15,609 bases of DNA from Cyanobium sp. NIES-981 (lineage in GTDB: Bacteria > Cyanobacteriota > Cyanobacteriia > PCC-6307 > Cyanobiaceae). Positions 1-7,344 of this stretch are shown piece after piece. The notes beneath the pieces are model-generated. The model made no database searches. It had not been told where the DNA came from and worked only from the letters and a program-made list of their open reading frames with translations. Location: assembly GCA_945907085.1 (NCBI GenBank), contig CAMDSS010000017.1:1-15609 (forward strand), written 5' to 3'. The position numbers and the translations under genes were made by a program. Position 1 is the stretch's first letter. The number at the start of each line of letters is the position of its first letter.

Positions 1-149
1 CTATGGAGGCCATTTCCTTGTGAGACGATATTGTGCGGTCTGATGATCAGGTCGTGAAATATTCTGTTGGCCGTATAGCCAAGATTTTCCAACGGTTGCC
101 GAAATAGTCTTCGGATTTCTCTAGAGATTTTTGCTGGCCCAAGTTGCAT
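1..149 (-). CDS. Unrecognised protein, N-terminal fragment (cut by left edge)
   Basis: An open frame starts at an ATG (complement of 147-149) and stays open for 49 codons to the window edge. The other five frames here are broken by stops. The peptide begins MQLGPAKISREI and is rich in Arg, Ile and Asn; I recognise no family in it. It lies 7 nt after the rdgB stop on the same strand, so it could be the last member of the mutase-rdgB operon. However, its base composition (71 G+C in the first 160 bases) is far below that of every other gene here, which suggests a transferred gene or the edge of a genomic island. No Shine-Dalgarno sequence is visible before the ATG. It could also be chance openness in AT-richer DNA, since only 49 codons are visible. 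Confidence 0.35.
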   Translation of the reverse strand, partial: MQLGPAKISREIRRLFRQPLENLGYTANRIFHDLIIRPHNIVSQGNGLH

Positions 150-156
150 GGGGTTT

Positions 157-783
157 TTATTGAGTTTTGACGAGATTCAGGGCTGCAAGATGTTCTGAAA
201 GCTTTGCAAAGGCTCGCCCGCGATGGCCAATGCGGCCTTTGAGCTCTTTGGCCATTTCCGCGAAGGTTTGGCCTGCTTCGGGCACGTAAAAGACCGGGTC
301 ATAGCCAAAGCCCCCTTCACCCCTTGGGCTGGTCAGGATTTCTCCAGGGCAGTGCCCCTCCACCTCCAGCTGGATGGCGCCGCTGGGATCAGCCACCGCC
401 AGCGCTGCCACGAATTGGGCTCGGCGATTCCCCTGGCCTTGCTCAGGATCGATGCAGCCGTTGGCGGCGGCCAGTTCCACCAGCAATCGGCTGATGCGGG
501 CTTGATCGCTCTCGGCGTAGCGGGCCGAGTGCACCCCAGGGGCCCCGCCAAGGGCGTCGACGCACAGCCCTGAGTCGTCGGCGAGGGCCCACTGGCCGGT
601 GGCCTTGGCCACGGCAGAGGCCTTAAGCCGGGCGTTTTCTGCGAACGTGCTGCCGGTTTCGTCCACCTCAAGGCCCGGGGGCTGGGGGCGGATCTCCAGA
701 TCCAGAGCGGCCAGCAAATGGCTGAATTCGCGCACCTTGCCGGCATTGCCGCTGGCGATGATGAGCACCTTGGCTTGATCCAT
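157..783 (-). CDS. rdgB: XTP/dITP (non-canonical purine NTP) pyrophosphatase, RdgB/HAM1 family
   Basis: Hydrolyses dITP, XTP and ITP to the monophosphate plus pyrophosphate, keeping deaminated purines out of DNA and RNA; cytosolic homodimer in known members. At 208 aa it is close to the usual ~200. Family motifs appear in order: SGNAGK (11-16), TFAENARLKA (46-55), ADDSGL (68-73) with Asp69 matching the catalytic base of the E. coli enzyme, GVHSARY (83-89), GGFGYDPVF (157-165) and the terminal GHRGRAF, where the usual SHR is GHR. The start is an ATG (complement of 781-783) that yields the family-typical N-terminus, 7 nt after the stop of the upstream mutase, so the two are probably co-transcribed. 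The linking bases contain no Shine-Dalgarno, which fits translational coupling. Identification is firm; the symbol follows family usage. Confidence 0.96.
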   Translation of the reverse strand: MDQAKVLIIASGNAGKVREFSHLLAALDLEIRPQPPGLEVDETGSTFAENARLKASAVAKATGQWALADDSGLCVDALGGAPGVHSARYAESDQARISRLLVELAAANGCIDPEQGQGNRRAQFVAALAVADPSGAIQLEVEGHCPGEILTSPRGEGGFGYDPVFYVPEAGQTFAEMAKELKGRIGHRGRAFAKLSEHLAALNLVKTQ

Positions 784-790
784 CGGGAGT

Positions 791-2257
791 TCAGACCGCT
801 TCGGCCAGCTGCTGGGCCCAGGCCAGCACTTCGGCCACGCGGGTTTGGGTGGGGGCTTCGCAGTAGAGCCGTAGGAGCGGTTCGGTGCCTGAAAACCGCA
901 ACATCAACCAATGGCTTGCGCCGAGCCGCAGCTTGACGCCATCGGTGTTGACCACCTGCTGCACCGGGGCTCCCGCCACCTCGGTGGGGGGGGCTTCGGC
1001 GAGCCGCTTTTCGAGGCGCCTGCGCGTGGCCATATCCGGCAGGCGTAGATCGAGGCGGTCGTAGGCGGCAGCGCCCCCACACTGCTCTTGGAGAGCATCG
1101 ATGCGCTCGCCTAGGGGCTTGCCCCCTTCCACGAGGGCCTCAATCAGCAGCAGGGCTGCGAACAGGGCATCGCGCTCGGGTAGGTGCATGCCAAAGCCCA
1201 CCCCACCGGATTCCTCACCGCCCACCAGCACCTCGCTGCTGAGCATTTCACTGGCGATGTACTTGAACCCCACGGGCATTTCCAGCACCGTGCGGCCCTG
1301 GGCTTCGGCCACGAGCTGCATCAGATCGGAGCCGCTCACGGTTTTGATCACGGTGCCGGGTAATCCCTTGGCCCTGGCCAGGTGGTCGATGAACAGGGGC
1401 ATGAGGAGCTGGGTGCTGCAGAAGCGGCCACGCTCATCAACGGCGGCAATGCGATCACCGTCTCCATCAAAGACAATGCCAACCGCGGGCTTGCCAGCGG
1501 CGGTGGAGGCCCGTACCTCCCCAATCAGCTGCTCCAGATAGGCGGCCAGGGGTTCGGGGGGATGGCCGCCAAACAGGGGGTCGCGGTTGGAGCGAATTTC
1601 ACGCACATGGCCGCTAGCAAGCGCCCCTGGCAGCAGGCCAGCCAGTCCCCCTGCGGCGGAGCCGTGCATCGGATCGACGATCACGTGCAGGCCCATCGAT
1701 TGGAGCCCACTACTCAGGGCCTGGGTATCGAGCTTCGCTTGCAGGCCGGCCAGGTAGGTGCCCATCGCATCAAAGCGTTCGGTGGCTCCTGGTATCGGCA
1801 CGGTGATGCCTCCGGCGGCGAGCCGGGTTTCCACCCGCTGGGTGAAGTCACCCTCCACCGAGCCCCCAAAAGGGCCTTTGATTTTCAATCCCAGCCATTC
1901 CGGCGGGTTGTGACTGGCCGTGATCACCAGGGCTCCGAGGGCTTGGCGCTCTACTACGGCCCAGCTGCAGGCGGGCGTGGGCACGGGGGTTTCGCAGAGC
2001 AGGGGAACGAGCTCACACCCGCGTACCGCCGCGCAGATCGCTTCAGCCAGCTCCGGAGCCAGGAAGCGCCGGTCATAGCCAATCACCACCTCGCGGCTGG
2101 CCATGCCCTGGGGGCAGGAGTGAGCCAACTCCTGGACGGCCGCCGCCGCTACGGGCAGGAGGCGCTCCACGGTGATATCGACGCCGAGCACCCCCCGCCA
2201 GCCATCGGTGCCGAAGGCAATCGGGCTGGCCTCCAGGGCTAGCGGGGCAGACGCCAT
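791..2257 (-). CDS. Alpha-D-phosphohexomutase (phosphoglucomutase/phosphomannomutase family)
   Basis: Interconverts a hexose 1-phosphate and 6-phosphate through a phosphoserine enzyme; substrate unproven. The 488-aa protein has all four superfamily signatures: TASHNP (113-118, Ser115 the phosphoserine), the Mg-binding DGDGDR (264-269), the sugar-selecting GGEESGG (346-352) and the phosphate-contacting RFSGTEP (454-460). The GEESGG loop differs from the GEQSGH-type loop of phosphoglucosamine mutase, so a glucose/mannose-phosphate role is likelier than GlmM. I chose the ATG at 2257 because the N-terminus then leads quickly into the conserved IAFGTDGWRG; a GTG at 2299 would add 14 unconserved-looking residues. 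A GGAGG lies 19 nt upstream of the ATG, too far to be convincing. Divergent from the nuclease gene at 2340; rdgB follows 7 nt downstream. The product may feed glycogen or surface-sugar synthesis (inference). Confidence 0.93.
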   Translation of the reverse strand: MASAPLALEASPIAFGTDGWRGVLGVDITVERLLPVAAAAVQELAHSCPQGMASREVVIGYDRRFLAPELAEAICAAVRGCELVPLLCETPVPTPACSWAVVERQALGALVITASHNPPEWLGLKIKGPFGGSVEGDFTQRVETRLAAGGITVPIPGATERFDAMGTYLAGLQAKLDTQALSSGLQSMGLHVIVDPMHGSAAGGLAGLLPGALASGHVREIRSNRDPLFGGHPPEPLAAYLEQLIGEVRASTAAGKPAVGIVFDGDGDRIAAVDERGRFCSTQLLMPLFIDHLARAKGLPGTVIKTVSGSDLMQLVAEAQGRTVLEMPVGFKYIASEMLSSEVLVGGEESGGVGFGMHLPERDALFAALLLIEALVEGGKPLGERIDALQEQCGGAAAYDRLDLRLPDMATRRRLEKRLAEAPPTEVAGAPVQQVVNTDGVKLRLGASHWLMLRFSGTEPLLRLYCEAPTQTRVAEVLAWAQQLAEAV

Positions 2258-2339
2258 GGGTGGGGGAAGCCGGATCCTCCAATTCTGCGCTCTAACCACG
2301 CCTTTGGGGTCTTAGCGTCGGCGAATTCCAGGCCGATCC

Positions 2340-3839
2340 TTGGGCGCGCCTCCACTCACCGACCGGTTGCTCCGCAGCTGGGTTCGCTGTCGGCGTCGGG
2401 CCTGGCTTGATCTATTTGGTGACCAACAAGCCCGTCAGTGGAATGCCCATCGCTCCCTGGCACTCCACGATCAGCTGCGGAGCTTTCAAACCTTGCTGCC
2501 GCAAAAACCGCAGCACGGAGAGGCGGGCTGCGCCGCCGGAGCCCCCGGGGTGATGGGTCTGCGGATCAGGGGTCCCGGCCCTGGCGGGGCGGAGTTGCAA
2601 GCGCACCCGGCCCTGCTGGAGCGGGTTGGGGGCGCCAGCCGTTGGGGCGATTTCGCCTACCGGCCGGTGCTGGCCCGCCAGGGGCGCCGGGTCACCCGCG
2701 AGCACCGGCTCCAATTGGCCCTCTGGGGGCGCCTCCTGGCCGATCACCAGCAGGCTGACGTGCCCCAGGGTTTGGTGGTGGCTGGGGATGGCCGTGGTTT
2801 TCAGAGGGAGTCCCTCGCCCTTGGCGCTGGCCTGCAGCACCAGCTCGAGGAGAGCCTGGTGCGGCTCCAGGGCGACTTGCAGCGCACCTGGCCGCCGGCG
2901 CTTGTGAGTGATCGCAAGAAATGCACCCTCTGCAGCTGGCGAGGGCTTTGTGATCAGGCCGCTGCCGCTGAGGGCCATCTCAGCGAGGTCAGTGGCATCG
3001 GCGGCAAGCGCCGTGAACTCTTGCTGGAGTTGGGGATTGCCAGCCTCGATGGCTTGGCGGCCACCGACCCCGAGCAGTTAGCCACCCAGCTGGAGGTGCA
3101 TGGCGAGCAGCACCGGGAGATTGCGGCCCAGTTGGTGGCCCAAGCCCGGGTGCAACAGCAAGGCAAGCCCGAGCGGCTGGATCCAGGCCTGGCGCTCAGC
3201 GAACTGGATAGCGCCCCTGGACTGCTCCTCTACGACATCGAATCGGACCCCGATGCCCGGGATGATTTCCTGCACGGCTTTGTCGTGGTGAAGCGCTTGG
3301 CGGATGGCAGCTGGCCAGCCGATCTGGGCGAGGGCCGCTATCAACCCTTGCTGGCTCTGTTCGAGCACGGGGAGCCCCTGCTGTGGCAGCGGTTGCGGCG
3401 TTGGCTGGACCACTATCCGCTCTGGCCGGTGTTGCACTACGGCGAAACCGAATCGATCGCCTTGGTGCGTCTGGCCCGGCGCCAGGGGGCAACCGACGCC
3501 GACATCGATCTATTGCGCCCCCGTTTGGTCGATGTCCACGCCCGGTTGAAGCGCTCTTGGCGGCTTCCCGTGAGTAGCTATGGCCTCAAGGCCGTGGCGA
3601 GTTGGTTGGGGTTTGCCTGGAGCCAAAAGGGGGTGGATGGAGCCCGCTGCTTGCTCTGGTGGCGCCAATGGCGCTATTGGCGCCATGAGCCCGGCCCCCG
3701 AGGCCGCGCCAGTCGCTATCAATTGGATCGGATCTTTCGCTACAACCGCGACGACAACCTGGCCACCTGGACGGTGGCCCATTGGCTCTGGCTTCAAGAC
3801 AGCAAGAGGGTGGCTGGTCGGGGGCCATCGCCGGCCTGA
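2340..3839 (+). CDS. TM0106-family RecB-like/RNase H-like putative nuclease
   Basis: 499-aa protein of the TM0106 type, joining a RecB/Cas4-like N-terminal half to a C-terminal RNase H-like (YprB-type) exonuclease domain. The N-terminal half has Cys17 in WVRCRRRAWLD and the cluster CTLCSWRGLC (Cys195, 198, 204; C-x2-C-x5-C), the spacing of a Cas4/AddB-style Fe-S cluster. A helix-hairpin-helix-like stretch (216-240, SGIGGKRRELL) follows. The C-terminal domain shows acidic positions in LYDIESDP (297-304), LVDVH (396-400) and YNRDD (468-472). Biological role is unknown; a single-strand DNA exonuclease is the structural inference. The start is TTG, supported by CCAGG 7 nt upstream and by the family-like TDRLL...C opening. 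Divergent from the mutase (82 bp apart); its last 46 bp overlap the convergent ygfZ. The RecB-half active site looks weakened, as reported separately. Confidence 0.87.
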   Translation: MGAPPLTDRLLRSWVRCRRRAWLDLFGDQQARQWNAHRSLALHDQLRSFQTLLPQKPQHGEAGCAAGAPGVMGLRIRGPGPGGAELQAHPALLERVGGASRWGDFAYRPVLARQGRRVTREHRLQLALWGRLLADHQQADVPQGLVVAGDGRGFQRESLALGAGLQHQLEESLVRLQGDLQRTWPPALVSDRKKCTLCSWRGLCDQAAAAEGHLSEVSGIGGKRRELLLELGIASLDGLAATDPEQLATQLEVHGEQHREIAAQLVAQARVQQQGKPERLDPGLALSELDSAPGLLLYDIESDPDARDDFLHGFVVVKRLADGSWPADLGEGRYQPLLALFEHGEPLLWQRLRRWLDHYPLWPVLHYGETESIALVRLARRQGATDADIDLLRPRLVDVHARLKRSWRLPVSSYGLKAVASWLGFAWSQKGVDGARCLLWWRQWRYWRHEPGPRGRASRYQLDRIFRYNRDDNLATWTVAHWLWLQDSKRVAGRGPSPA

Positions 3840-4753
3840 AGCAACGGCTGCTCCAAGGCTTGCTTGCGCACCAGGGCTAGGCCAATCCAGGTGCCATCCT
3901 CGAGCTCCAGGCTGGAGCTGATGACTCCGGCCCTGCTGGTGCTGTTGCCGGTGACATCCGCGCTGTACAGGGTGGTGCCTGGGTTGAGGGCGGCTGGCGG
4001 CTCACCAGGCAGTCCCCCAGGCTGGGGCGTCCAACTCCAACGCCGCAGCTGCTGTTTGACGCCGTCGTAGGTGGAGAGTTTGGCCAGGGTTTCCTGGCCC
4101 ACATAGCAACCCTTGTTGAGGTTCACCCGCTCGGCCAGCCCCAGCTCGAAGGGGTTGGTGTCGTCGGATAGCTCGCCGGGGGCCGCAGGGATGGCCTCTT
4201 GAACCCGCCAGCGTTCGTGGTCGGCGTCTGACAACAGGGCCCGCTCCGCTAACCAGGCCGGAGCCTCGCTGCCGTGACGCAGCAGAACTTGGTGGCCGAG
4301 CAACCAGCCGGCACCAGCTTCAAGGGCCTGCCAGGCGTCCTTTGGGCTGGCAGGGAGTTGGGCTGTTCCTGGCCCCACCGGGGTGATCAGGTGCGCCGTT
4401 TCCAGGGCGCCCAGGTGAACCTGGTCGGCGGGGAACAGCACCCGATCGAGGCTTTGGCGCACCCCGGCAGCGGCTTCCGGCGGGATGCCGTGGATCACCA
4501 GCCAGGCGCCGGGCTGTGTGCCGGCAGGGGCGCTATCGGATGGATCCAGCAGCACCTCCACCAGGGCCCGCATCCGGGCCGTGGGACTGATGCTGCAGCT
4601 CGGGATCCAGGCCCCAGCAGGGGCTGTTTCGATGGCTGCACTGGTTTGCCCATGCAAAAAGCGGCGCGTGTCAGCGCCTTCCAGGCGCAGCAGGCTGACG
4701 GCTTGCTCGATGCGGCTGGCTTGGGCGGGTTGCCAATCCCAAGGGGTTGTCAT
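3794..4753 (-). CDS. ygfZ: Folate-binding YgfZ/GcvT-like protein (Fe-S cluster assembly/repair)
   Basis: 319-aa member of the YgfZ family, related to the aminomethyltransferase GcvT. In E. coli YgfZ binds tetrahydrofolate and supports the activity of some Fe-S enzymes; role here by homology. The diagnostic motif KGCYVGQE is at 214-221 with Cys216 intact, preceded by the typical run NPFELGLAERVNLN. The N-terminus has the expected LRLEGADTRRFLHGQTS (22-38) folate-fold opening. The ATG overlaps the pyrE stop in an ATGA (4750-4753), so translation is very likely coupled to pyrE. The 3' end runs 46 bp into the convergent nuclease gene, so the two transcripts would be complementary at their ends. 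No transmembrane or export signal is visible, consistent with a cytosolic protein. Confidence 0.92.
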   Translation of the reverse strand: MTTPWDWQPAQASRIEQAVSLLRLEGADTRRFLHGQTSAAIETAPAGAWIPSCSISPTARMRALVEVLLDPSDSAPAGTQPGAWLVIHGIPPEAAAGVRQSLDRVLFPADQVHLGALETAHLITPVGPGTAQLPASPKDAWQALEAGAGWLLGHQVLLRHGSEAPAWLAERALLSDADHERWRVQEAIPAAPGELSDDTNPFELGLAERVNLNKGCYVGQETLAKLSTYDGVKQQLRRWSWTPQPGGLPGEPPAALNPGTTLYSADVTGNSTSRAGVISSSLELEDGTWIGLALVRKQALEQPLLQAGDGPRPATLLLS

Positions 4754-5337
4754 TGGCCCGCAGAGCTGGCGGCGATCTCATCCAGCAAAAACAGGGTGCG
4801 CAGCTCCAGGCCCGCCGCGGTCATGGCTTCGAGGCCGCCTTCCTGGCGATCCACAATGGTCACCACCCGGTCCACCTGAAAACCGGCCTCGCGCAGCTGA
4901 TTCACCGCCTTGAGGGACGAGCCCCCCGTGGTGACCACGTCTTCGAGCACCGTGATGCGGCTCCCGGGCTCTGGCAAGGGCCCCTCCAGCCAGGCTCCGG
5001 TGCCATGGCCTTTGGCTTCCTTGCGCACAATCAAGGCGTCGAGGTTGCGGCCTTCGAGGGCGGCTCGCATGGCCACGGCGCTCACCAGGGGATCGGCACC
5101 CAGGGTGAGTCCCGCCACCGCCACTGCAGTGTCTTCCACCTGCTCCAGCATCAGGGCCCCGAGCAGGGCCAGTCCCTCGCCGCTCAAACTCACCGGCTTG
5201 CAATTGACATAGTGATCACTGGTGCGGCCGGAGGCCAGGGTGAAGTGCCCGTGCCGGTAGGCCTTTTGGGCCAGCAAAGGCAGCAAGGTATCCCGCATGG
5301 CGGCGGGGGTTGCTGGGAGGGACACCGGAGAGACCAC
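4750..5337 (-). CDS. pyrE: Orotate phosphoribosyltransferase
   Basis: Converts orotate and PRPP to orotidine 5'-phosphate, the fifth step of pyrimidine synthesis; cytosolic dimer in known members. With the GTG start the protein is 195 aa, near the family's 180-215. Visible signatures are FTLASG (32-37) followed by SDHYVNCK, the mobile-loop segment IVRKEAKGHGT (103-113), and the PRPP-binding VLEDVVTTGGSS (130-141), whose paired acidic residues Glu132/Asp133 are intact. The start is uncertain: GTG at 5337 precedes the conserved core by about 30 residues, while the first ATG (5298) gives a 182-aa protein. Neither has a Shine-Dalgarno sequence. The stop shares an ATGA with ygfZ. Divergent from the exported-protein gene 50 bp away. 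Confidence 0.95.
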   Translation of the reverse strand: MVSPVSLPATPAAMRDTLLPLLAQKAYRHGHFTLASGRTSDHYVNCKPVSLSGEGLALLGALMLEQVEDTAVAVAGLTLGADPLVSAVAMRAALEGRNLDALIVRKEAKGHGTGAWLEGPLPEPGSRITVLEDVVTTGGSSLKAVNQLREAGFQVDRVVTIVDRQEGGLEAMTAAGLELRTLFLLDEIAASSAGQ

Positions 5338-5387
5338 TGGTGCGGGAGCGACTTGGTGCCTAGTTTGCGTGTAGCTCGGTCCGATTG

Positions 5388-5915
5388 ATGGCGCAGGCTC
5401 TTCGGCTGCTCATACTGCTCATAGCGGCCCCGTCCGTCGCTGGGCTGCCCCTGGCGAGTCCCTTGCTGGCTGGTCCTGTGCTGGCGGGCCCGGTGGTCTG
5501 CACCACCACCCTCGAAGCGCCCCAGGCCCGCCAGGCTTCTCTGCGACCCGTTGAAATCACCCGCTGTGGTGCCGTGCAGACCACGCCCCAACTGGTGGAG
5601 CAGCGCTTTTATTCCTACACCGCGCCCTTTGCCCGTGGCGTCGACATCACCCACCAAATCACCGATCTCCTGGGGATTTCCATGGGCGGTGGTGATGGCA
5701 CCAAGGTGATGGGCTTCGGTTTCCCCGACCAGACCATCGTTTGGGATGGCACAGCCCTAGACAACACCTACCAGGTGTTGCTGGAGAAGCAGGGTGGGCT
5801 GATCCCCTGGCGGACTGGCGATGTGGGCAATGGGTTCTCAAGCAGTTTGGGTTCTGCGGCCTCCTCTGGTGCACCGGCGGCCTCCTTTCGTGCACCGGTG
5901 CGAGGCCTGTGGTAG
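5388..5915 (+). CDS. Small conserved-type exported protein of unknown function
   Basis: 175 aa. The N-terminus MAQALRLLILLIAAP is a short basic then hydrophobic segment, so export by the Sec route or a membrane anchor is likely. It is followed by two near-identical pieces (LLAGPV, LAGPVV) and a mature region with only two cysteines, Cys38 (VVCTTT) and Cys60 (TRCGAV), which could form a periplasmic disulfide. The central part (RRF-like QRFYSYTAPFARGVD and GGGDGTKVMGFGFPDQ) has the look of a conserved globular domain; from memory similar proteins occur in marine picocyanobacteria, some carrying the dubious label 'occludin/ELL family'. I assign no function. The ATG at 5388 is preferred to the adjacent TTG at 5385. 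The C-terminus carries a tandem 7-residue duplication. A tRNA begins 14 nt after the stop. Confidence 0.8.
   Translation: MAQALRLLILLIAAPSVAGLPLASPLLAGPVLAGPVVCTTTLEAPQARQASLRPVEITRCGAVQTTPQLVEQRFYSYTAPFARGVDITHQITDLLGISMGGGDGTKVMGFGFPDQTIVWDGTALDNTYQVLLEKQGGLIPWRTGDVGNGFSSSLGSAASSGAPAASFRAPVRGLW
5856..5897 (+). repeat. Two tandem 21-bp copies inside the exported-protein gene
   Basis: Copies at 5856-5876 and 5877-5897 differ at only two of 21 bases. Each encodes seven residues in frame (AASSGAP then AASFRAP, residues 157-170), so the repeat lengthens a flexible Ala/Ser/Pro-rich tail just before the final VRGLW. The second copy creates a perfect 10-bp palindrome, GCACCGGTGC, at 5892-5901. Seen directly in the sequence. 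Confidence 0.9.
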
Positions 5916-5929
5916 ACACGGGAAATCCA

Positions 5930-6002
5930 GGGGGTCTAGCAATCTGGTGAATGCAGCGAACTCATAATTCGCCTTAGGCGAGTTCGATCCTCGCGACCCC
6001 CA
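5930..6002 (+). tRNA. trnM: tRNA-Met (CAT), elongator
   Basis: A complete 73-nt cloverleaf. The acceptor stem pairs 5930-5936 (GGGGGTC) with 5995-6001 (GACCCCC) over seven perfect pairs, and A6002 is the discriminator. D stem 5939-5941/5952-5954 with a GG-containing loop; anticodon stem 5956-5960/5968-5972 closing loop CTCATAA, anticodon CAT at 5963-5965; variable loop of 5; T stem 5978-5982/5990-5994 with loop TTCGATC. The G1-C72 pair rules out an initiator tRNA, which has a mismatch there. An Ile2 tRNA (lysidine-modified CAT) cannot be wholly excluded from sequence, but the G-C-rich acceptor favours elongator Met. CCA is not encoded. It sits 14 nt after the exported-protein stop and 13 nt before the next start, so processing from a shared transcript is likely. 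Confidence 0.95.
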
Positions 6003-6015
6003 CTTTTGTCTTTCT

Positions 6016-7344
6016 GTGATCACTCTTCTGGCCTTGGCCGTGCTTTTGGCCCTTTTGGCCTTTTTTGCGGCAGGGGAATTCGCCCTGATTCGGCTCAGGC
6101 CCAGCCGGGTTAGGCAGCTCGAGGAGGCCGGTGAGCCCGGGGCCCATGCCGTCGCCAAGCTTCAGTTCCGGCTCCGGCGGGTGCTGGTGGCAACCCAGCT
6201 GGGAGCGGCCTTGGCCCTGGTGGCGCTCGGCTGGGCCGGCCGTGGGGTCGCTGAACAGCTGGCGATTGCGTTGAAGAGCGCCGGTTTCAGTGCGGTGGTG
6301 CCCCAGGGGGCTGTGGATGGGGTCGTGTTCCTGGTGGTGGTGCTGTTGGCCACCCTGTTTGGCGGGCTGGTGCCGAAAGCCTGGGTGTTGCATCGCCCGG
6401 AGGCCTCGGCCCTGCGGTTGGCCCCGTTGCTGGATTCGGTCAGCCGCACCCTGGCGCCCTTGCTCTCCCTGATTGAACGGGTGAATGGCCTGCTGCTGCG
6501 GTTGTTGGGCCTGCCCCGCAATTGGGATGAATTGGTGCCGGTGTTATCGGCGGGCGAATTGGAAACGCTGATTGAAACCGGCAGTGTCACGGGCTTGATG
6601 CCCGATGAGCGCAACATCCTTGAAGGGGTGTTTTCGTTGCGCGACACCCTGGTACGGGAGGTCATGGTGCCCCGCTCTGGGATGGTCACCTTGCCGATTG
6701 AGGTGACCTTCGCGGCCATGATGCGTGAGGTCCATGAGACGGCCCACGCCCGCTTTCCGGTGATTGGCAGTTCCCTGGATGACGTGCGGGGGGTGCTCGA
6801 TTTGCGGCGCTTGGCTGATCCGATTGCCCGTGGGGAACTGCAAGCTGACACCCCGTTGGCTCCCTATATCTTCCCCGTGGCCCTGGTGCAGGAGAGCACC
6901 CCGTTGGCCAATTTGCTGCCTTTGATTCGCAGCGGTCAGCCGTTGCTTGTGGTGGTGGATGAGCACGGCGGCACCGAGGGGTTGGTCACCGTGGCCGACC
7001 TCACCAGTGAAATTGTTGGCGAGGATGACAACCCTCTCGAGGCGGCAGCCGACCTCCAGCAATTGCGGGAATCGTTCTGGTCGGTGGCGGGTGATTTGGA
7101 GATCTTTGAGCTGAATCGCCAGTTGGGATTGCAGCTGCCCGAAGCCGATGGCCATCACACCTTGGCGGGCTTTTTGTTGGAGCGTCTTCAGCACATTCCG
7201 GCCCCGGGAGAGGGCCTGCGCTGGAAGGGGTATCAATACCGGGTGGTGGCCATGGATGGCCCCCGGATCGCGCGCGTCGAGATCGAGCGGGTCGAACTCG
7301 ACCGGCGTCGGGCCGATGCCTCGGATGGAGCTGCTGGCCCTTGA
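6016..7344 (+). CDS. CorC/HlyC-type membrane protein: CNNM (DUF21) + CBS pair + CorC_HlyC domain
   Basis: 442 aa. Relatives are implicated in Mg2+/Co2+ transport; 'hemolysin' labels for the family are historical. Membrane segments appear around 2-20, 57-75 and 100-120, with the CNNM-like pieces GEFALIRLRPSRVRQL (20-35) and LVPKAW (118-123). The CBS pair runs about 215-340, opening with REVMVPRSGM and closing with VVDEHGGTEGLVTVADL (313-329), the usual signature. A C-terminal CorC_HlyC domain covers about 350-425. The start is a GTG just 13 nt after the tRNA, with no Shine-Dalgarno in the T-rich gap; no later start would keep the first membrane helix. Its last bases overlap a possible upstream start (7325) of the next gene, suggesting one transcript. 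Transported ion unknown. Confidence 0.9.
   Translation: MITLLALAVLLALLAFFAAGEFALIRLRPSRVRQLEEAGEPGAHAVAKLQFRLRRVLVATQLGAALALVALGWAGRGVAEQLAIALKSAGFSAVVPQGAVDGVVFLVVVLLATLFGGLVPKAWVLHRPEASALRLAPLLDSVSRTLAPLLSLIERVNGLLLRLLGLPRNWDELVPVLSAGELETLIETGSVTGLMPDERNILEGVFSLRDTLVREVMVPRSGMVTLPIEVTFAAMMREVHETAHARFPVIGSSLDDVRGVLDLRRLADPIARGELQADTPLAPYIFPVALVQESTPLANLLPLIRSGQPLLVVVDEHGGTEGLVTVADLTSEIVGEDDNPLEAAADLQQLRESFWSVAGDLEIFELNRQLGLQLPEADGHHTLAGFLLERLQHIPAPGEGLRWKGYQYRVVAMDGPRIARVEIERVELDRRRADASDGAAGP

Noticed and set aside
1382..2242. A 286-codon open frame on the plus strand opposite the phosphohexomutase
   Set aside because: It is a high-GC antisense shadow: low-complexity Gly/Ala/His-rich translation, no recognisable domain, and the opposite strand has a complete motif set.
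2258..2339. Promoter elements or an operator in the 82-bp divergent gap between the mutase and the nuclease
   Set aside because: Only 6-bp restriction-site-like palindromes (GGATCC, GAATTC) and no convincing -35/-10 pair on either strand.
5930..6002. tRNA-Met as a current integration site (att) for a mobile element
   Set aside because: Both sides carry ordinary core-type genes within 14 nt, there is no integrase, and I found no second copy of the tRNA 3' end in the window.
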